Assembly (NCBI RefSeq): GCF_031846445.1
Contig: NZ_JAVRHR010000002.1
Location: 1-64,000, forward strand
Direction of reading: 5' to 3'
From: Croceitalea rosinachiae
Lineage (GTDB): Bacteria > Bacteroidota > Bacteroidia > Flavobacteriales > Flavobacteriaceae
Length of the DNA: 64,000 nucleotides
In this document: positions 1-8,473 of the stretch, piece by piece
Layout: every line of letters begins with the position of its first letter
How positions within the stretch are numbered: position 1 is the stretch's first letter
Notes under the pieces: generated by a model
Database searches by the model: none
What the model saw: the letters and a program-made list of their open reading frames with translations, nothing else
Told to the model about the DNA's origin: nothing
Translations under genes and position numbers: made by a program

Positions 1-444
1 GACCAAGAAGCTGATGAAGTTGATTTAGCTACTGATGTTGACCTAAACGAAGATGGTACAGATGAAACAACGGTACAAGCGGCACTCAGTGCTTTAGACG
101 CAATGCCAAAAATTTATGCTACTGGTAAAGTTGCAGGAACTGGAACTGCAATATCTATTTATGGTGCAACAGTTGCCAGAGTTACAGCAGATACTGAAGG
201 TGATTACCAGGTCACTTTTTCAACAGCACTTGCAAATGCGAATTACATTATTCAGGTAGCAACATTAGATTGTGGAGGAGATTGCCCTGGTAATACAGGA
301 GCTGACTATGATGACCCAGGGATTACCTATTATGATCAACAGACAACTGGTTTTAAAATTAATATAGGTGATAGCGATAATGGTTCAACACAAAAAGACG
401 ATATCGATCTCGAATTTATGTTTATTGTAATCGTAATTCCATAA
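1..444 (+). CDS. C-terminal part of a probable surface protein, cut by the window edge
   Basis: The reading frame is open from the first base, so this is the 3' end of a longer gene; 147 residues are visible. The first 35 are acidic and carry a DETTVQAALSAL motif. A beta-rich, glycine- and threonine-rich region follows and ends in a hydrophobic strand (FMFIVIVIP). The DETTVxxAL motif recurs in the next gene (DETTVEQALQAI), so the two are related modules of one locus. Downstream on the same strand lie a sorting-domain protein and a PorP/SprF protein, which suggests a T9SS-linked surface product. The function is unknown; the cell-surface location is inferred from context. Confidence 0.6.
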   Translation, partial: DQEADEVDLATDVDLNEDGTDETTVQAALSALDAMPKIYATGKVAGTGTAISIYGATVARVTADTEGDYQVTFSTALANANYIIQVATLDCGGDCPGNTGADYDDPGITYYDQQTTGFKINIGDSDNGSTQKDDIDLEFMFIVIVIP

Positions 445-472
445 AATCAAACACTAACAAGAAGTTTAAATA

Positions 473-1117
473 ATGAGAAAAACAATAATAACCATTGGAT
501 TATTTGTTTTCTGTATATCAGTAAAAGCACAAATAGAAGGTACTTCCATACCTAGTATTCCTCAGTTAACAGCTGCAGAAATGGCCACGATTACTTCACC
601 AAATATAGGCTCATCTGTTTTTATTATCGATGACCAAAAAGTATATATGTATACTACATCAGGTTGGGTGACTACAGATACACAAAATGCCGGTGAAGTT
701 GATCTGATTACCCCAATTGATATGGATGAAGGAGGTGTTTCTTCGCCCACTGATGAAACAACAGTTGAACAGGCTTTACAAGCAATAGCCCCAATAACAT
801 CAGCTTCTGGTAGAATTTTTTATCCGCCTTCAATTGCTATTGATGCTTCAACAAATGGGACGGGAAGTGTTGACCTTTATCAGGCCTATCTTGACCAATT
901 TGACTCCCCAGTCGCTTCTAGCGAGGCAGTTGACATACCTACATATGGTAGGACTGAACTCTATTATTATGTGACTGAAGCAGATGTTGATGTATTTGGC
1001 AATGGAAGTGCTGTTCAAAATATGTCGATTAATACATCTGGTGTTTTGTCCTATGAAATATTTAATCCACCAGCTGACTACAACTCATTAATTAACGTGG
1101 TATTTGTTGTAAAATAA
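473..1117 (+). CDS. Exported hypothetical protein of the T9SS surface cassette
   Basis: This 214-residue protein has a clear signal peptide (residues 1-19, ending VKA before Gln). The region that follows (about 30-65) is of the type seen in flavobacterial surface proteins, with an acidic DETTVEQALQAI motif at about 95-106 shared with the preceding gene. The C-terminal half is beta-rich and ends in a hydrophobic strand (VVFVVK). It starts 28 bp after the preceding stop and ends 27 bp before the next gene, so co-transcription is likely. I recognise no enzymatic domain. Export is seen in the sequence; a structural or adhesive role is inferred. Confidence 0.6.
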   Translation: MRKTIITIGLFVFCISVKAQIEGTSIPSIPQLTAAEMATITSPNIGSSVFIIDDQKVYMYTTSGWVTTDTQNAGEVDLITPIDMDEGGVSSPTDETTVEQALQAIAPITSASGRIFYPPSIAIDASTNGTGSVDLYQAYLDQFDSPVASSEAVDIPTYGRTELYYYVTEADVDVFGNGSAVQNMSINTSGVLSYEIFNPPADYNSLINVVFVVK

Positions 1118-1144
1118 TTTAGTCAAAAACGACCCCAAATCGAT

Positions 1145-3169
1145 TTGAAAAATTTAAATATATATAAAACAAGTATCCTCGGTATTACCTTTGTAATGCT
1201 CGGTATGCTGGTTTCCAATGCACAGTTTTTGCTACAGGCTCCGAATACCGGTGATGAGAATAATTACCAATGGTACGAAGCGCAAGATACTTCAACTGTT
1301 TTGGGAACAAGTTCATTTTACGAAGCTACACAACCTGGTATCTATTTCGCTACTTATGATGGTACTTTGTGCGGTTCAAATGCCACAGGCTATTTTATCT
1401 TAACTGATTGTACTGTACCAGATAATCAAGTTACTCTAGATATCACAGCAAATGTTCCTGCAACGGCAACTGCCAGTTGGAATCCAACGTTAATGGGAGA
1501 CCAATTACAACCGACCGTAACAGCTACAGAAGATGTAGAACGTTATATAGCAACAATTACTAAAGCAGGAAATTCAATAGAATTACCGAGATTTACGGTG
1601 GTTTGTTTAAATCAGGCAGCAAATCTTGTTGATGATTTAATTTCTGTCAACGAAGACGAATCCATTGTAGTCCCAATTTTCGATAATGATTCTGATTTAC
1701 CGGCAACAGGTACTTTAACTACAACTGATCCTGCGAATGGTTCCGTAATTATTGATAACAATGGGACACCAAACGACCCAACAGATGATATAGTAACTTA
1801 TATCCCAGACCCAGACTACAATGGTCAAGATTCCTTTGATTATACGGTTTGCAATTCTTCTGGCGATTGCAGTTCAGCTACCGTAACCATTGACGTACTT
1901 CCTATAGTCGATACTTTTGACGATTCTGTAACTACAGATGAAGATGTTACAATTAATATCCCATGGAGTTTAAATGACAATGACCTGCCAAATGTAGGCA
2001 CGTTTACAAATACCGACCCAGCCAACGGAACTGTTGTATTGAATGATAATAGCACACCAAATAATCCATCAGACGATGATATCGATTATGTTCCGAATCC
2101 AGGATTTATTGGAACAGATAGTTTTGATTATACGGTTTGTGATGATCAAGGTAATTGTGATACGGCAACCATTACTATAATTGTAACTGATAATACGGTA
2201 TCAAACATTGATGCGGATAATGATGGCATCATTGACAGTTTTGAAGATTTAAATCTTGATGGGGATAATAACCCTGCAACTGACCCAACAGATACGGATG
2301 GAGACAGTATTCCTGACTATTTAGATATTGATAGTGATGATGATGGTATTCCTGATAATATTGAATCTCAAGATACGATTGGATATATTTCACCGAGTGG
2401 AGAAGATTTGAATACTAATGGTCTTGATGATGCTTATGAAGGCAATGGTAATATCGGTTTGATTCCTATTGATACTGATGGTGATGGATTGCCTGACTAT
2501 GTTGATGATGATAGTGATGGTGACGGTGTGCCCGACAATATAGAAGCCCACGATTTTGATCAAGATGGCGCTCCAGATTTAGTTTGGACGGGGTCTGATA
2601 AAGATATGGATGGTCTTGATGATGGTTATGAAGGCGATACCCAGATTGATGATGACATAAATGATGAGATAGATGACCCAAGTTCTGATTTACCAGATAC
2701 CGATCAAGATGGAGAACCTGACTATAGGGATTTAGATGATGATGATGATGGAATTGAAACAATTGATGAAGATTTGAACGCTGATGGTAATTTCGCCAAT
2801 GATGATTCAGATCAGGATGGGGTTCCTAATTATTTAGACCCAGATTTGGGTCCAACTCAAGTAGATGAAATAGAAGTATTTAATGTACTAACTCCAAACG
2901 GTGATGGTATTCATGATGTACTTCGAATAGCAAACATAGAAGATTACCCAAACAATACCGTTAAAATTTATAATAGATGGGGCGTACAGGTTTTCATAAC
3001 CAAGTCCTATAACTCCTCAGGCAATGTCTTTGATGGTACCTCTACAGGTAGGGTTACCATTGATCAAGACAACAAACTTCCTGTTGGTACGTATTTCTAT
3101 ATCATAGATTACGAAGACCTAACAGGTAGTATGAAACAATTATCAGGTTACATATACATTAATAGGTAA
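1145..3169 (+). CDS. Large surface protein: tandem-95 repeats, Asp-rich calcium-type repeats, gliding/T9SS type B sorting domain
   Basis: 674 residues from a TTG start that is needed to keep the signal peptide (residues 1-26, ending SNA-Q). Residues about 160-250 and 253-349 are two cadherin-like (tandem-95) repeats, each with DPANGxV and DSFDYTVC. Residues about 355-575 are packed with DxDxDGxxD-type motifs resembling thrombospondin type 3 calcium-binding repeats. Residues about 580-674 form the gliding-motility-associated C-terminal domain (LTPNGDGIHD, KIYNRWGVQVF), a known signal for T9SS secretion and surface attachment. The PorP/SprF gene 11 bp downstream is its usual partner. Its ligand is unknown. 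Confidence 0.9.
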   Translation: MKNLNIYKTSILGITFVMLGMLVSNAQFLLQAPNTGDENNYQWYEAQDTSTVLGTSSFYEATQPGIYFATYDGTLCGSNATGYFILTDCTVPDNQVTLDITANVPATATASWNPTLMGDQLQPTVTATEDVERYIATITKAGNSIELPRFTVVCLNQAANLVDDLISVNEDESIVVPIFDNDSDLPATGTLTTTDPANGSVIIDNNGTPNDPTDDIVTYIPDPDYNGQDSFDYTVCNSSGDCSSATVTIDVLPIVDTFDDSVTTDEDVTINIPWSLNDNDLPNVGTFTNTDPANGTVVLNDNSTPNNPSDDDIDYVPNPGFIGTDSFDYTVCDDQGNCDTATITIIVTDNTVSNIDADNDGIIDSFEDLNLDGDNNPATDPTDTDGDSIPDYLDIDSDDDGIPDNIESQDTIGYISPSGEDLNTNGLDDAYEGNGNIGLIPIDTDGDGLPDYVDDDSDGDGVPDNIEAHDFDQDGAPDLVWTGSDKDMDGLDDGYEGDTQIDDDINDEIDDPSSDLPDTDQDGEPDYRDLDDDDDGIETIDEDLNADGNFANDDSDQDGVPNYLDPDLGPTQVDEIEVFNVLTPNGDGIHDVLRIANIEDYPNNTVKIYNRWGVQVFITKSYNSSGNVFDGTSTGRVTIDQDNKLPVGTYFYIIDYEDLTGSMKQLSGYIYINR

Positions 3170-3180
3170 AAGAAAAAGCT

Positions 3181-4128
3181 GTGGAGAAGAGACTAAAAAA
3201 AGGATTTGTACGACTAGGTTTGTTATTGATAGTATTGTCATGCAATTCTATAGTGTCCCAACAAGATGCACAGTATACACAATATATGTACAATACTGTA
3301 AGTGTAAACCCTGCATATGCAGGTTCTCGTGGGCATATGAGTATTGGTGCATTATATCGTGCACAATGGGTAGGTTTAGACGGCGCGCCAGAAACCCAAA
3401 CATTAAATATTCATACCCCTTTAGGATATAGAGGTGTTGGAGCTGGACTATCATTTGTTAATGACATTATAGGACCGACTTCAGAAACGTATTTCGATTT
3501 AGATTTTTCTTATACGGTTCTAACTGGTATAGAGGGAAAACTTAGTTTTGGTTTAAAGGCAAGCGCGCATTTGCTGGATGTAAAATTTTCAGAACTAAAT
3601 CAGGATGGCGGTCAAGGTCCAGATCCTACACTACAACAAAATATTGATAACCGCTTTTCACCTAATGTTGGTGCCGGGGTATATTATCATACACAAAATT
3701 TTTACGCAGGCCTTTCTATTCCAAGGTTTTTAGAAACTACACATTTTGATGAATCATCTTTATCAACTGCTGCTGAACAGATGAATTGGTATTTTATTAC
3801 GGGCTATGTTTGGGATTTAAATGCCTTTTTAAAATTTAAACCAGCAGTTTTGGCTAAGGCTACTCAAGGAGCTCCATTACAGGTAGATGTTTCAGCTAAT
3901 TTTATGTTTAATGAAAAATTTGTTGTCGGAGCAGCTTATAGATGGGATGCTGCTTTTAGTGGCTTAGCAGGTTTTCAAATATCCGACCAGTTTCTAATTG
4001 GCATTGCTTACGACAGAGAGATTACCGATTTAGGAGCTACTACTTTCAATGATGGTTCTTTTGAAATTGTATTGCGTTACGATTTTATTAGAGCGGTAGG
4101 TAATCTAAAATCACCTCGCTTCTTCTAG
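3181..4128 (+). CDS. PorP/SprF family type IX secretion outer-membrane protein
   Basis: 315 residues, GTG start, signal peptide about 1-26. The mature N-terminus QQDAQYTQYMYNTVSVNPAY is the family hallmark, followed by AGSRGHMSIGALYRAQWVGL and a beta-barrel-like C-terminal part ending in an aromatic residue. PorP/SprF proteins sit in the outer membrane and, by family knowledge, help export or anchor partner proteins carrying type B C-terminal domains. The partner is encoded immediately upstream. These genes exist in many paralogues per genome, so this is a cassette-specific member rather than the core SprF. Confidence 0.93.
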   Translation: MEKRLKKGFVRLGLLLIVLSCNSIVSQQDAQYTQYMYNTVSVNPAYAGSRGHMSIGALYRAQWVGLDGAPETQTLNIHTPLGYRGVGAGLSFVNDIIGPTSETYFDLDFSYTVLTGIEGKLSFGLKASAHLLDVKFSELNQDGGQGPDPTLQQNIDNRFSPNVGAGVYYHTQNFYAGLSIPRFLETTHFDESSLSTAAEQMNWYFITGYVWDLNAFLKFKPAVLAKATQGAPLQVDVSANFMFNEKFVVGAAYRWDAAFSGLAGFQISDQFLIGIAYDREITDLGATTFNDGSFEIVLRYDFIRAVGNLKSPRFF

Positions 4129-4168
4129 ATTTTACTTATGAAAGCATAATATTTTATAACCAAAAGGA

Positions 4169-4198
4169 TTGATGAATTTCCTTTAAAGGTTATATTTT
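4169..4198 (+). promoter_or_regulatory. Bacteroidota-type promoter of idi
   Basis: TTG at 4169-4171, a 19-bp spacer and TATATTTT at 4191-4198 match the TTG-N17-20-TAnnTTTG consensus. The predicted start of transcription falls at or within a few bases of the idi ATG at 4205, so the transcript should have almost no leader. Confidence 0.65.
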
Positions 4199-4204
4199 TA
4201 CCTA

Positions 4205-4738
4205 ATGGAAGAGAAAGTTGTTCTTGTTGATGAAAATAATCGACAAATAGGTTTAATGCCCAAAATGGAGGCTCATGAAAAAGCAATTCTTCATAGGGCT
4301 TTTTCGGTTTTTGTGTTGAACGAAAAACGAGAGATTATGCTGCAGCAGCGTGCGGCCCATAAATATCACTCTCCTTTACTTTGGACAAACACTTGTTGTA
4401 GTCATCAACGAGATGGTGAAACCAATATCGAAGCTGGTAAACGAAGGTTAATGGAGGAGATGGGTTTTATGGTTGAACTGAAAGAACTCTTTTCATTTAT
4501 ATATAAGGCTCCTTTTGATAATGGCCTTACGGAACATGAGTTTGATCACGTGATGATTGGTTATTCTAATCAAGAACCCAAAATAAATCTTGAGGAAGTA
4601 GCAAACTGGAAATGGATGCATCCTGAAGCTATCAAAGAAGATATTGCTGAAAACCCAGATAAATATACGGCTTGGTTTAAGATAATTTTTGATAGATTTT
4701 ATGATTATTTGATTAAAAATTCTGAACCATGCGCGTAA
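4205..4738 (+). CDS. idi: Isopentenyl-diphosphate delta-isomerase, type I
   Basis: 177 residues, the usual length. It interconverts isopentenyl and dimethylallyl diphosphate in cytoplasmic isoprenoid synthesis. Visible signatures are the TNTCCSH motif with the catalytic cysteine (C64/C65), a Nudix-type stretch with EAGKRRLMEEMGF (residues 76-88), and TEHEFDHV, whose E112 aligns with the catalytic glutamate of the E. coli enzyme. It overlaps the next gene by 10 bp, so the two are translationally linked. A near-leaderless promoter lies just upstream. Confidence 0.95.
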   Translation: MEEKVVLVDENNRQIGLMPKMEAHEKAILHRAFSVFVLNEKREIMLQQRAAHKYHSPLLWTNTCCSHQRDGETNIEAGKRRLMEEMGFMVELKELFSFIYKAPFDNGLTEHEFDHVMIGYSNQEPKINLEEVANWKWMHPEAIKEDIAENPDKYTAWFKIIFDRFYDYLIKNSEPCA

Positions 4739-5136
4739 AAGTTAGTAGAAAGGCAAGTTTTAATGCTGCGCATCGGTTATATAATCCTGAATGGGGCAGC
4801 AAAAAAAATGATGAAGTCTTTGGTAAGTGCAATAACCCTAGATTTCATGGTCATAACTATGATTTGATAGTTAGCGTAACTGGTGTAATCGACCCAGAAA
4901 CAGGCTATGTAATGGATATGAAAGTTCTTAAAGATTTGATCAAAGATAGAGTTGAAGAGGCTTTTGACCATAAAAATCTAAATTTAGACGTACCTGATTT
5001 TGCAAGTTTGAACCCAACAGCTGAAAATATTGCAGTTGTTATATGGAATCGGCTTCGACCACATATCAATCCAGAAAATGAACTAGAGATAATTTTGTAT
5101 GAAACACCTCGGAACTTTGTCACTTACTTAGGCTAA
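4729..5136 (+). CDS. 6-pyruvoyl-tetrahydropterin synthase family protein (PTPS type)
   Basis: 135 residues. Zinc ligands H15, H40 and H42 and catalytic C34 are visible, as are D80/H81 and E125 (LYETPRN). The cysteine and HGH are separated as CNNPRFHGHNY (C-x5-HGH), the arrangement of eukaryote-like PTPS, rather than the C-x3-HGH of QueD (6-carboxytetrahydropterin synthase). This suggests a role in tetrahydrobiopterin-like pterin formation rather than queuosine synthesis, though substrate assignment needs biochemistry. The start ATG lies inside the end of idi. Confidence 0.85.
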   Translation: MRVKVSRKASFNAAHRLYNPEWGSKKNDEVFGKCNNPRFHGHNYDLIVSVTGVIDPETGYVMDMKVLKDLIKDRVEEAFDHKNLNLDVPDFASLNPTAENIAVVIWNRLRPHINPENELEIILYETPRNFVTYLG

Positions 5137-5153
5137 ACTTATATAATAAAAAC

Positions 5154-6122
5154 ATGAATCTTTACCCTTTAAAATTTGAGCCCATTCTAAAAGAGCGTCT
5201 TTGGGGCGGTACTAAACTAAAAGATGTTTTGAACAAACCTATAGAAAGTGATATTACGGGAGAGAGTTGGGAGCTTTCGACAGTAAAAGGTGACGTTTCA
5301 GTAATTGCAAATGGGGATTTAAAAGGAACCTCGTTGCAATACTTGATTAACAAACAAGCTGAGGCATTGTTAGGAAAAAATGTGGTGGAACGCTTTGGTC
5401 ATGATTTTCCTATTTTAATAAAATTTATTGACGCAAAAAAAGATTTATCTATACAACTACATCCTAATGATGAGTTGGCAAAAGAGCGCCATAACTCCTT
5501 TGGAAAAACAGAGATGTGGTACATTATGGATGCTGATTCCGGTGCAAATTTGATTGTAGGTTTCAATAAGGATGTCGAGAAAGAGACATATAAAAATAGC
5601 CTTGAAGACAATACGCTGCTAGAACTTTTGAATTATGAAGAAGTGAAAGAAGGGGATACTTTCTTTATTAATACTGGAAAAATACATGCCATTGGTGCAG
5701 GTGTGCTTTTGGCTGAAATTCAACAGACTTCAGATGTTACGTACAGGGTTTTCGATTTTAATCGAAAGGATAAAAATGGGAATCTTAGGGAATTACATAC
5801 TGATTTGGCATTAGATGCGATTGACTATTCTAAGAAAGATGATTTCAAGGTTCTATATGGTACTGATAAGGACAAAGTAAATCAAATGGTAGATTGTCCT
5901 TACTTTAAGACCAATTCTTTACATCTTACAAAAGATATGTCACAAGATATAGGTTTAAGGGACTCTTTTACTATTCTGATGTGCGTTAGTGGTAAAGGGA
6001 AAATTACCACCGAAAATGGCATTATTGACTTTAAAAAGGGAGAAACAGTATTGATACCTGCATCAGCCCAGAAACTTGAAATCATAACTAACGGAGCACA
6101 GCTTTTAGAAGTAACAATTTAG
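5154..6122 (+). CDS. manA: Mannose-6-phosphate isomerase, class I
   Basis: 322 residues, the length of the short bacterial class I enzymes. It interconverts mannose-6-P and fructose-6-P and so feeds GDP-sugar synthesis for surface polysaccharide. The zinc-site motif QLHPND (about residues 101-106) is followed by EMWYIMDADSGA, then by INTGKIHAIGAGVLLAEIQQTSDVTYRVFDF-type sequence characteristic of the cupin core. It follows the PTPS gene after 17 bp on the same strand and probably shares the idi transcript. Confidence 0.93.
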   Translation: MNLYPLKFEPILKERLWGGTKLKDVLNKPIESDITGESWELSTVKGDVSVIANGDLKGTSLQYLINKQAEALLGKNVVERFGHDFPILIKFIDAKKDLSIQLHPNDELAKERHNSFGKTEMWYIMDADSGANLIVGFNKDVEKETYKNSLEDNTLLELLNYEEVKEGDTFFINTGKIHAIGAGVLLAEIQQTSDVTYRVFDFNRKDKNGNLRELHTDLALDAIDYSKKDDFKVLYGTDKDKVNQMVDCPYFKTNSLHLTKDMSQDIGLRDSFTILMCVSGKGKITTENGIIDFKKGETVLIPASAQKLEIITNGAQLLEVTI

Positions 6123-6125
6123 TAG

Positions 6126-6133
6126 TACTTTTG
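6126..6133 (+). promoter_or_regulatory. Candidate -7 element before the small helical protein
   Basis: TACTTTTG is a perfect TAnnTTTG match 14 bp before the ATG at 6148. No TTG is seen at the right distance upstream, so this is a weaker call. Confidence 0.35.
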
Positions 6134-6147
6134 ATTAAAACGATATT

Positions 6148-6417
6148 ATGGCTAGTATTCGCGATTTAAAAAAGGACATCAATTTTGTTCTTGGCGATAT
6201 TATAGAAGCGGTTTATCAGTGGGAGGCTGCGACGAACAATAAAAATTCTGAAGAAGGCTCTGCTTTAGTAGATAAGGCTATTGATACTTTTGACTATTTG
6301 ATGGACAAAGTGAATACCAAAGCCGAAGATAAAAAAGCACATTTCAAATCGGTTCGTACCGAACTAGAAACAAAAGCTACAGAATTGGTAGAAAAGTTAA
6401 ATGCCTTAGGAAGTTAA
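6148..6417 (+). CDS. Small conserved hypothetical helical protein
   Basis: 89 residues with no signal peptide or membrane segment. The composition is rich in Lys, Glu, Asp and Ala and the whole chain looks alpha-helical (IRDLKKDINFVLGDIIEAV at the N-terminus, ETKATELVEKLNAL at the C-terminus), consistent with a soluble helical bundle. It is of a type commonly conserved in Flavobacteriaceae, but I know of no function. It ends 4 bp before the stop of the convergent DUF4369 gene with no terminator between, so the two transcripts probably overlap. Confidence 0.75.
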   Translation: MASIRDLKKDINFVLGDIIEAVYQWEAATNNKNSEEGSALVDKAIDTFDYLMDKVNTKAEDKKAHFKSVRTELETKATELVEKLNALGS

Positions 6418-6421
6418 AGAA

Positions 6422-7123
6422 TTACCTATTTAATCTTTCTAAATACTCTTTTAAAGCTTTACCGTACTTAGAATCTGCTACTTTTTGGCTTAGATTATTA
6501 TGAATAGAATCTAAATATTTTGGATTTGCGTCCGATGCTTCGGTCAGGGCTACATAAGGCGTAATATATGAGTCAGGGTTATTGAGGCTAAAGTTAAGAA
6601 CATACTGATACTTTCTGATTGCATTTTTTTGACTAATTGCAGCAAGTGAATCCAATGCCTTGGCATTGTCTTTCAGCTCAGGCAAAAGACTGGTTTGAAA
6701 AACTTCAATATCGCGAGTATTGAACTTTGACAACATAGCTTTAAATTTAGAGAACGATTCATGCGATTTAGAACCGTTAATTTCAGTATTGGTATCAACT
6801 GTATTCCATGCTGTTTTAATTGATATATTTCCAGGTTCACCAAAGAAGGTAATTCTATCGTTTATATCATTATTATCTGCTTTATCTAAGTATAAATAGA
6901 AAATTTCAGGGCTCTCAAGCTCTTGAGTAAATGTGAAATTACCATTCCCTTTTATCTCCAAAGAATCTAAATTGATCAAAGAAGAGTCTTGAAAGTGCTG
7001 TAAATAGAGCGTTCCCTTTTTAAGACCAGCAATGTTGCCAGTAACATTCATGGTTCTTTCTGAGGTTTCTTCACATGCACCTATAAGGGTTAACAGAACA
7101 ATTGCTAGAACTAATCTTTTCAT
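6422..7123 (-). CDS. DUF4369 domain lipoprotein
   Basis: 233 residues. The N-terminus ends in LIGAC with the lipidated cysteine at C17, so it is a lipoprotein. Residues about 25-115 match the DUF4369 pattern (VTGNIAGLKKGTLYLQHF, then DSLEIKGNGNFTF), a beta-sandwich often found in Bacteroidota ahead of thioredoxin-like domains. Here no CxxC or thioredoxin domain follows; the C-terminal half is helical. Substrate and role are unknown. GATATTTG about 26 bp upstream of the start resembles a -7 element. Confidence 0.8.
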   Translation of the reverse strand: MKRLVLAIVLLTLIGACEETSERTMNVTGNIAGLKKGTLYLQHFQDSSLINLDSLEIKGNGNFTFTQELESPEIFYLYLDKADNNDINDRITFFGEPGNISIKTAWNTVDTNTEINGSKSHESFSKFKAMLSKFNTRDIEVFQTSLLPELKDNAKALDSLAAISQKNAIRKYQYVLNFSLNNPDSYITPYVALTEASDANPKYLDSIHNNLSQKVADSKYGKALKEYLERLNR

Positions 7124-7167
7124 TTTTAAAATTTAGAAGCGCAAATATCGAGAAAGTGTTTGTCTTT

Positions 7168-8430
7168 TTAAACTTTTGAAGCGACTTCCATTAAAAGAGC
7201 GCATAAATAAGCGCCTCCTGTACCGACCACATATCCAAAAACCGCTAATAAAATACCTACTGACGTCAAAGACGGATGAAACTCCGCGGCAACCACAGGA
7301 GCAGATGCCGCACCACCAACATTAGCTTGGCTACCAACTGCTAAAAAGAAGAAGGGAGCTTTAATAATTTTAGCTACTATAATTAAGAGTCCTGCATGAA
7401 TTGTAATCCAAATAAGACCAATAGCTATCAAACCTGGATTTTCAAAGACAGCGCCCAAGTCCATTTTCATTCCGATGGTAGCAACTAAAATATAAATAAA
7501 AACACTCCCGATTTTACTGGCACCAGCACCTTCATAATTCTTGGCTTTTGTAAAAGAAAGCCCTATGCCGATTACGGTAGCAAATACGACCATCCAAAGA
7601 AATTTTGAACCAAGAGATGACAATACTTTTTCTTTATCCCTGATTACTTCAAAAGTGTTTTCTAGGAATTCCGCAAAATGATTTCCAAGAAAATGAGCAA
7701 GACCAACTCCCGCAAAAGCATATAGTAATAGCATCATAAAATCATGAAGCGAGGTTACTCTTGCAATTTTGGCGGTATGTTCTGATACTTTTATTTTAAG
7801 GGCTTCAATCGAGGAAGTATCAGCTTTTAACCAAGTATCAATTTTTTTGGTTTTCCCAACTCCTAGTAAGATGACTGCCATCCAGAGATTTGCTACTACA
7901 ATATCTATCAAGACCATTCCTCCATATTTTTCTTGATTGAATTCGAAAACTTCTAACATAGCGGCCTGGTTGGCACCACCACCAATCCAGCTACCAGCAA
8001 TAGTTGCCAAACCTCTCCAAACTGCATCTGGACCAACTCCGCCGACCGTTTCGGGTGAAAAAATGGAAACCGTAAGAATAGCAATTGGCCCACCAATAAT
8101 AATACCTGCAGTACCTGTTAAAAACATAATTAAGGCTTTTGAACCAAGATTTAAGATTGCTTTTAAGTCAATACTTAAGGTCATAAGTATTAAAGCTGCA
8201 GGTAATAAATAGCGACTTGCGATATAATAAGATTGCGAACTTTTCTCATCGATAATCCCACTACTTGCCAAAATAGACGGTAATAAATAGCACATTAACA
8301 CGGTGGGTACAATGGAATAAAATTTTTCCCAAAAAGTGTTTTTTTTTGAAGAGGTATAAAAGACAAAGCCTAAACATAGTGCAAGAAGACCAAAGATTAA
8401 AGTATCTTCGGTAAATGGTAGTTGGTTCAT
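7168..8430 (-). CDS. DUF819 family multi-pass membrane protein
   Basis: 420 residues with about ten to twelve hydrophobic segments and little else. The glycine-rich stretch SWIGGGANQAAM and the GSQANVGGAASAPVVAAEFHPSL-type segment near the C-terminus are characteristic of DUF819 (YjcL-like) proteins. The family is distantly related to transporters with two-fold inverted repeats, but no substrate has been established to my knowledge. It is a single-gene unit behind a -7 element at 8450-8457. Confidence 0.88.
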   Translation of the reverse strand: MNQLPFTEDTLIFGLLALCLGFVFYTSSKKNTFWEKFYSIVPTVLMCYLLPSILASSGIIDEKSSQSYYIASRYLLPAALILMTLSIDLKAILNLGSKALIMFLTGTAGIIIGGPIAILTVSIFSPETVGGVGPDAVWRGLATIAGSWIGGGANQAAMLEVFEFNQEKYGGMVLIDIVVANLWMAVILLGVGKTKKIDTWLKADTSSIEALKIKVSEHTAKIARVTSLHDFMMLLLYAFAGVGLAHFLGNHFAEFLENTFEVIRDKEKVLSSLGSKFLWMVVFATVIGIGLSFTKAKNYEGAGASKIGSVFIYILVATIGMKMDLGAVFENPGLIAIGLIWITIHAGLLIIVAKIIKAPFFFLAVGSQANVGGAASAPVVAAEFHPSLTSVGILLAVFGYVVGTGGAYLCALLMEVASKV

Positions 8431-8449
8431 AGGGTTGTTGCTATTTCTC

Positions 8450-8457
8450 CAAATATA
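8450..8457 (-). promoter_or_regulatory. -7 promoter element of the DUF819 gene
   Basis: Read on the minus strand this is TATATTTG, a perfect TAnnTTTG match about 20 bp before the ATG at 8430. No well-spaced TTG is visible, so the -33 part is uncertain. Confidence 0.4.
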
Positions 8458-8473
8458 GCAAAATCAGAATGAG

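Noticed and set aside
2466..2762. Histidine-rich minus-strand frame
   Set aside because: It is the antisense shadow of the Asp-rich repeat coding region (GAT codons read as ATC/CAT), with no start context or homology.
2205..2865. Repeated units that could suggest a CRISPR array
   Set aside because: The repeats are in-frame Asp-rich calcium-type motifs inside a coding sequence, with irregular spacing and no spacers.
6418..6421. Missing terminator between convergent genes
   Set aside because: Only 4 bp separate the stops; overlapping 3' ends are common in this window, so it is not a special signal.
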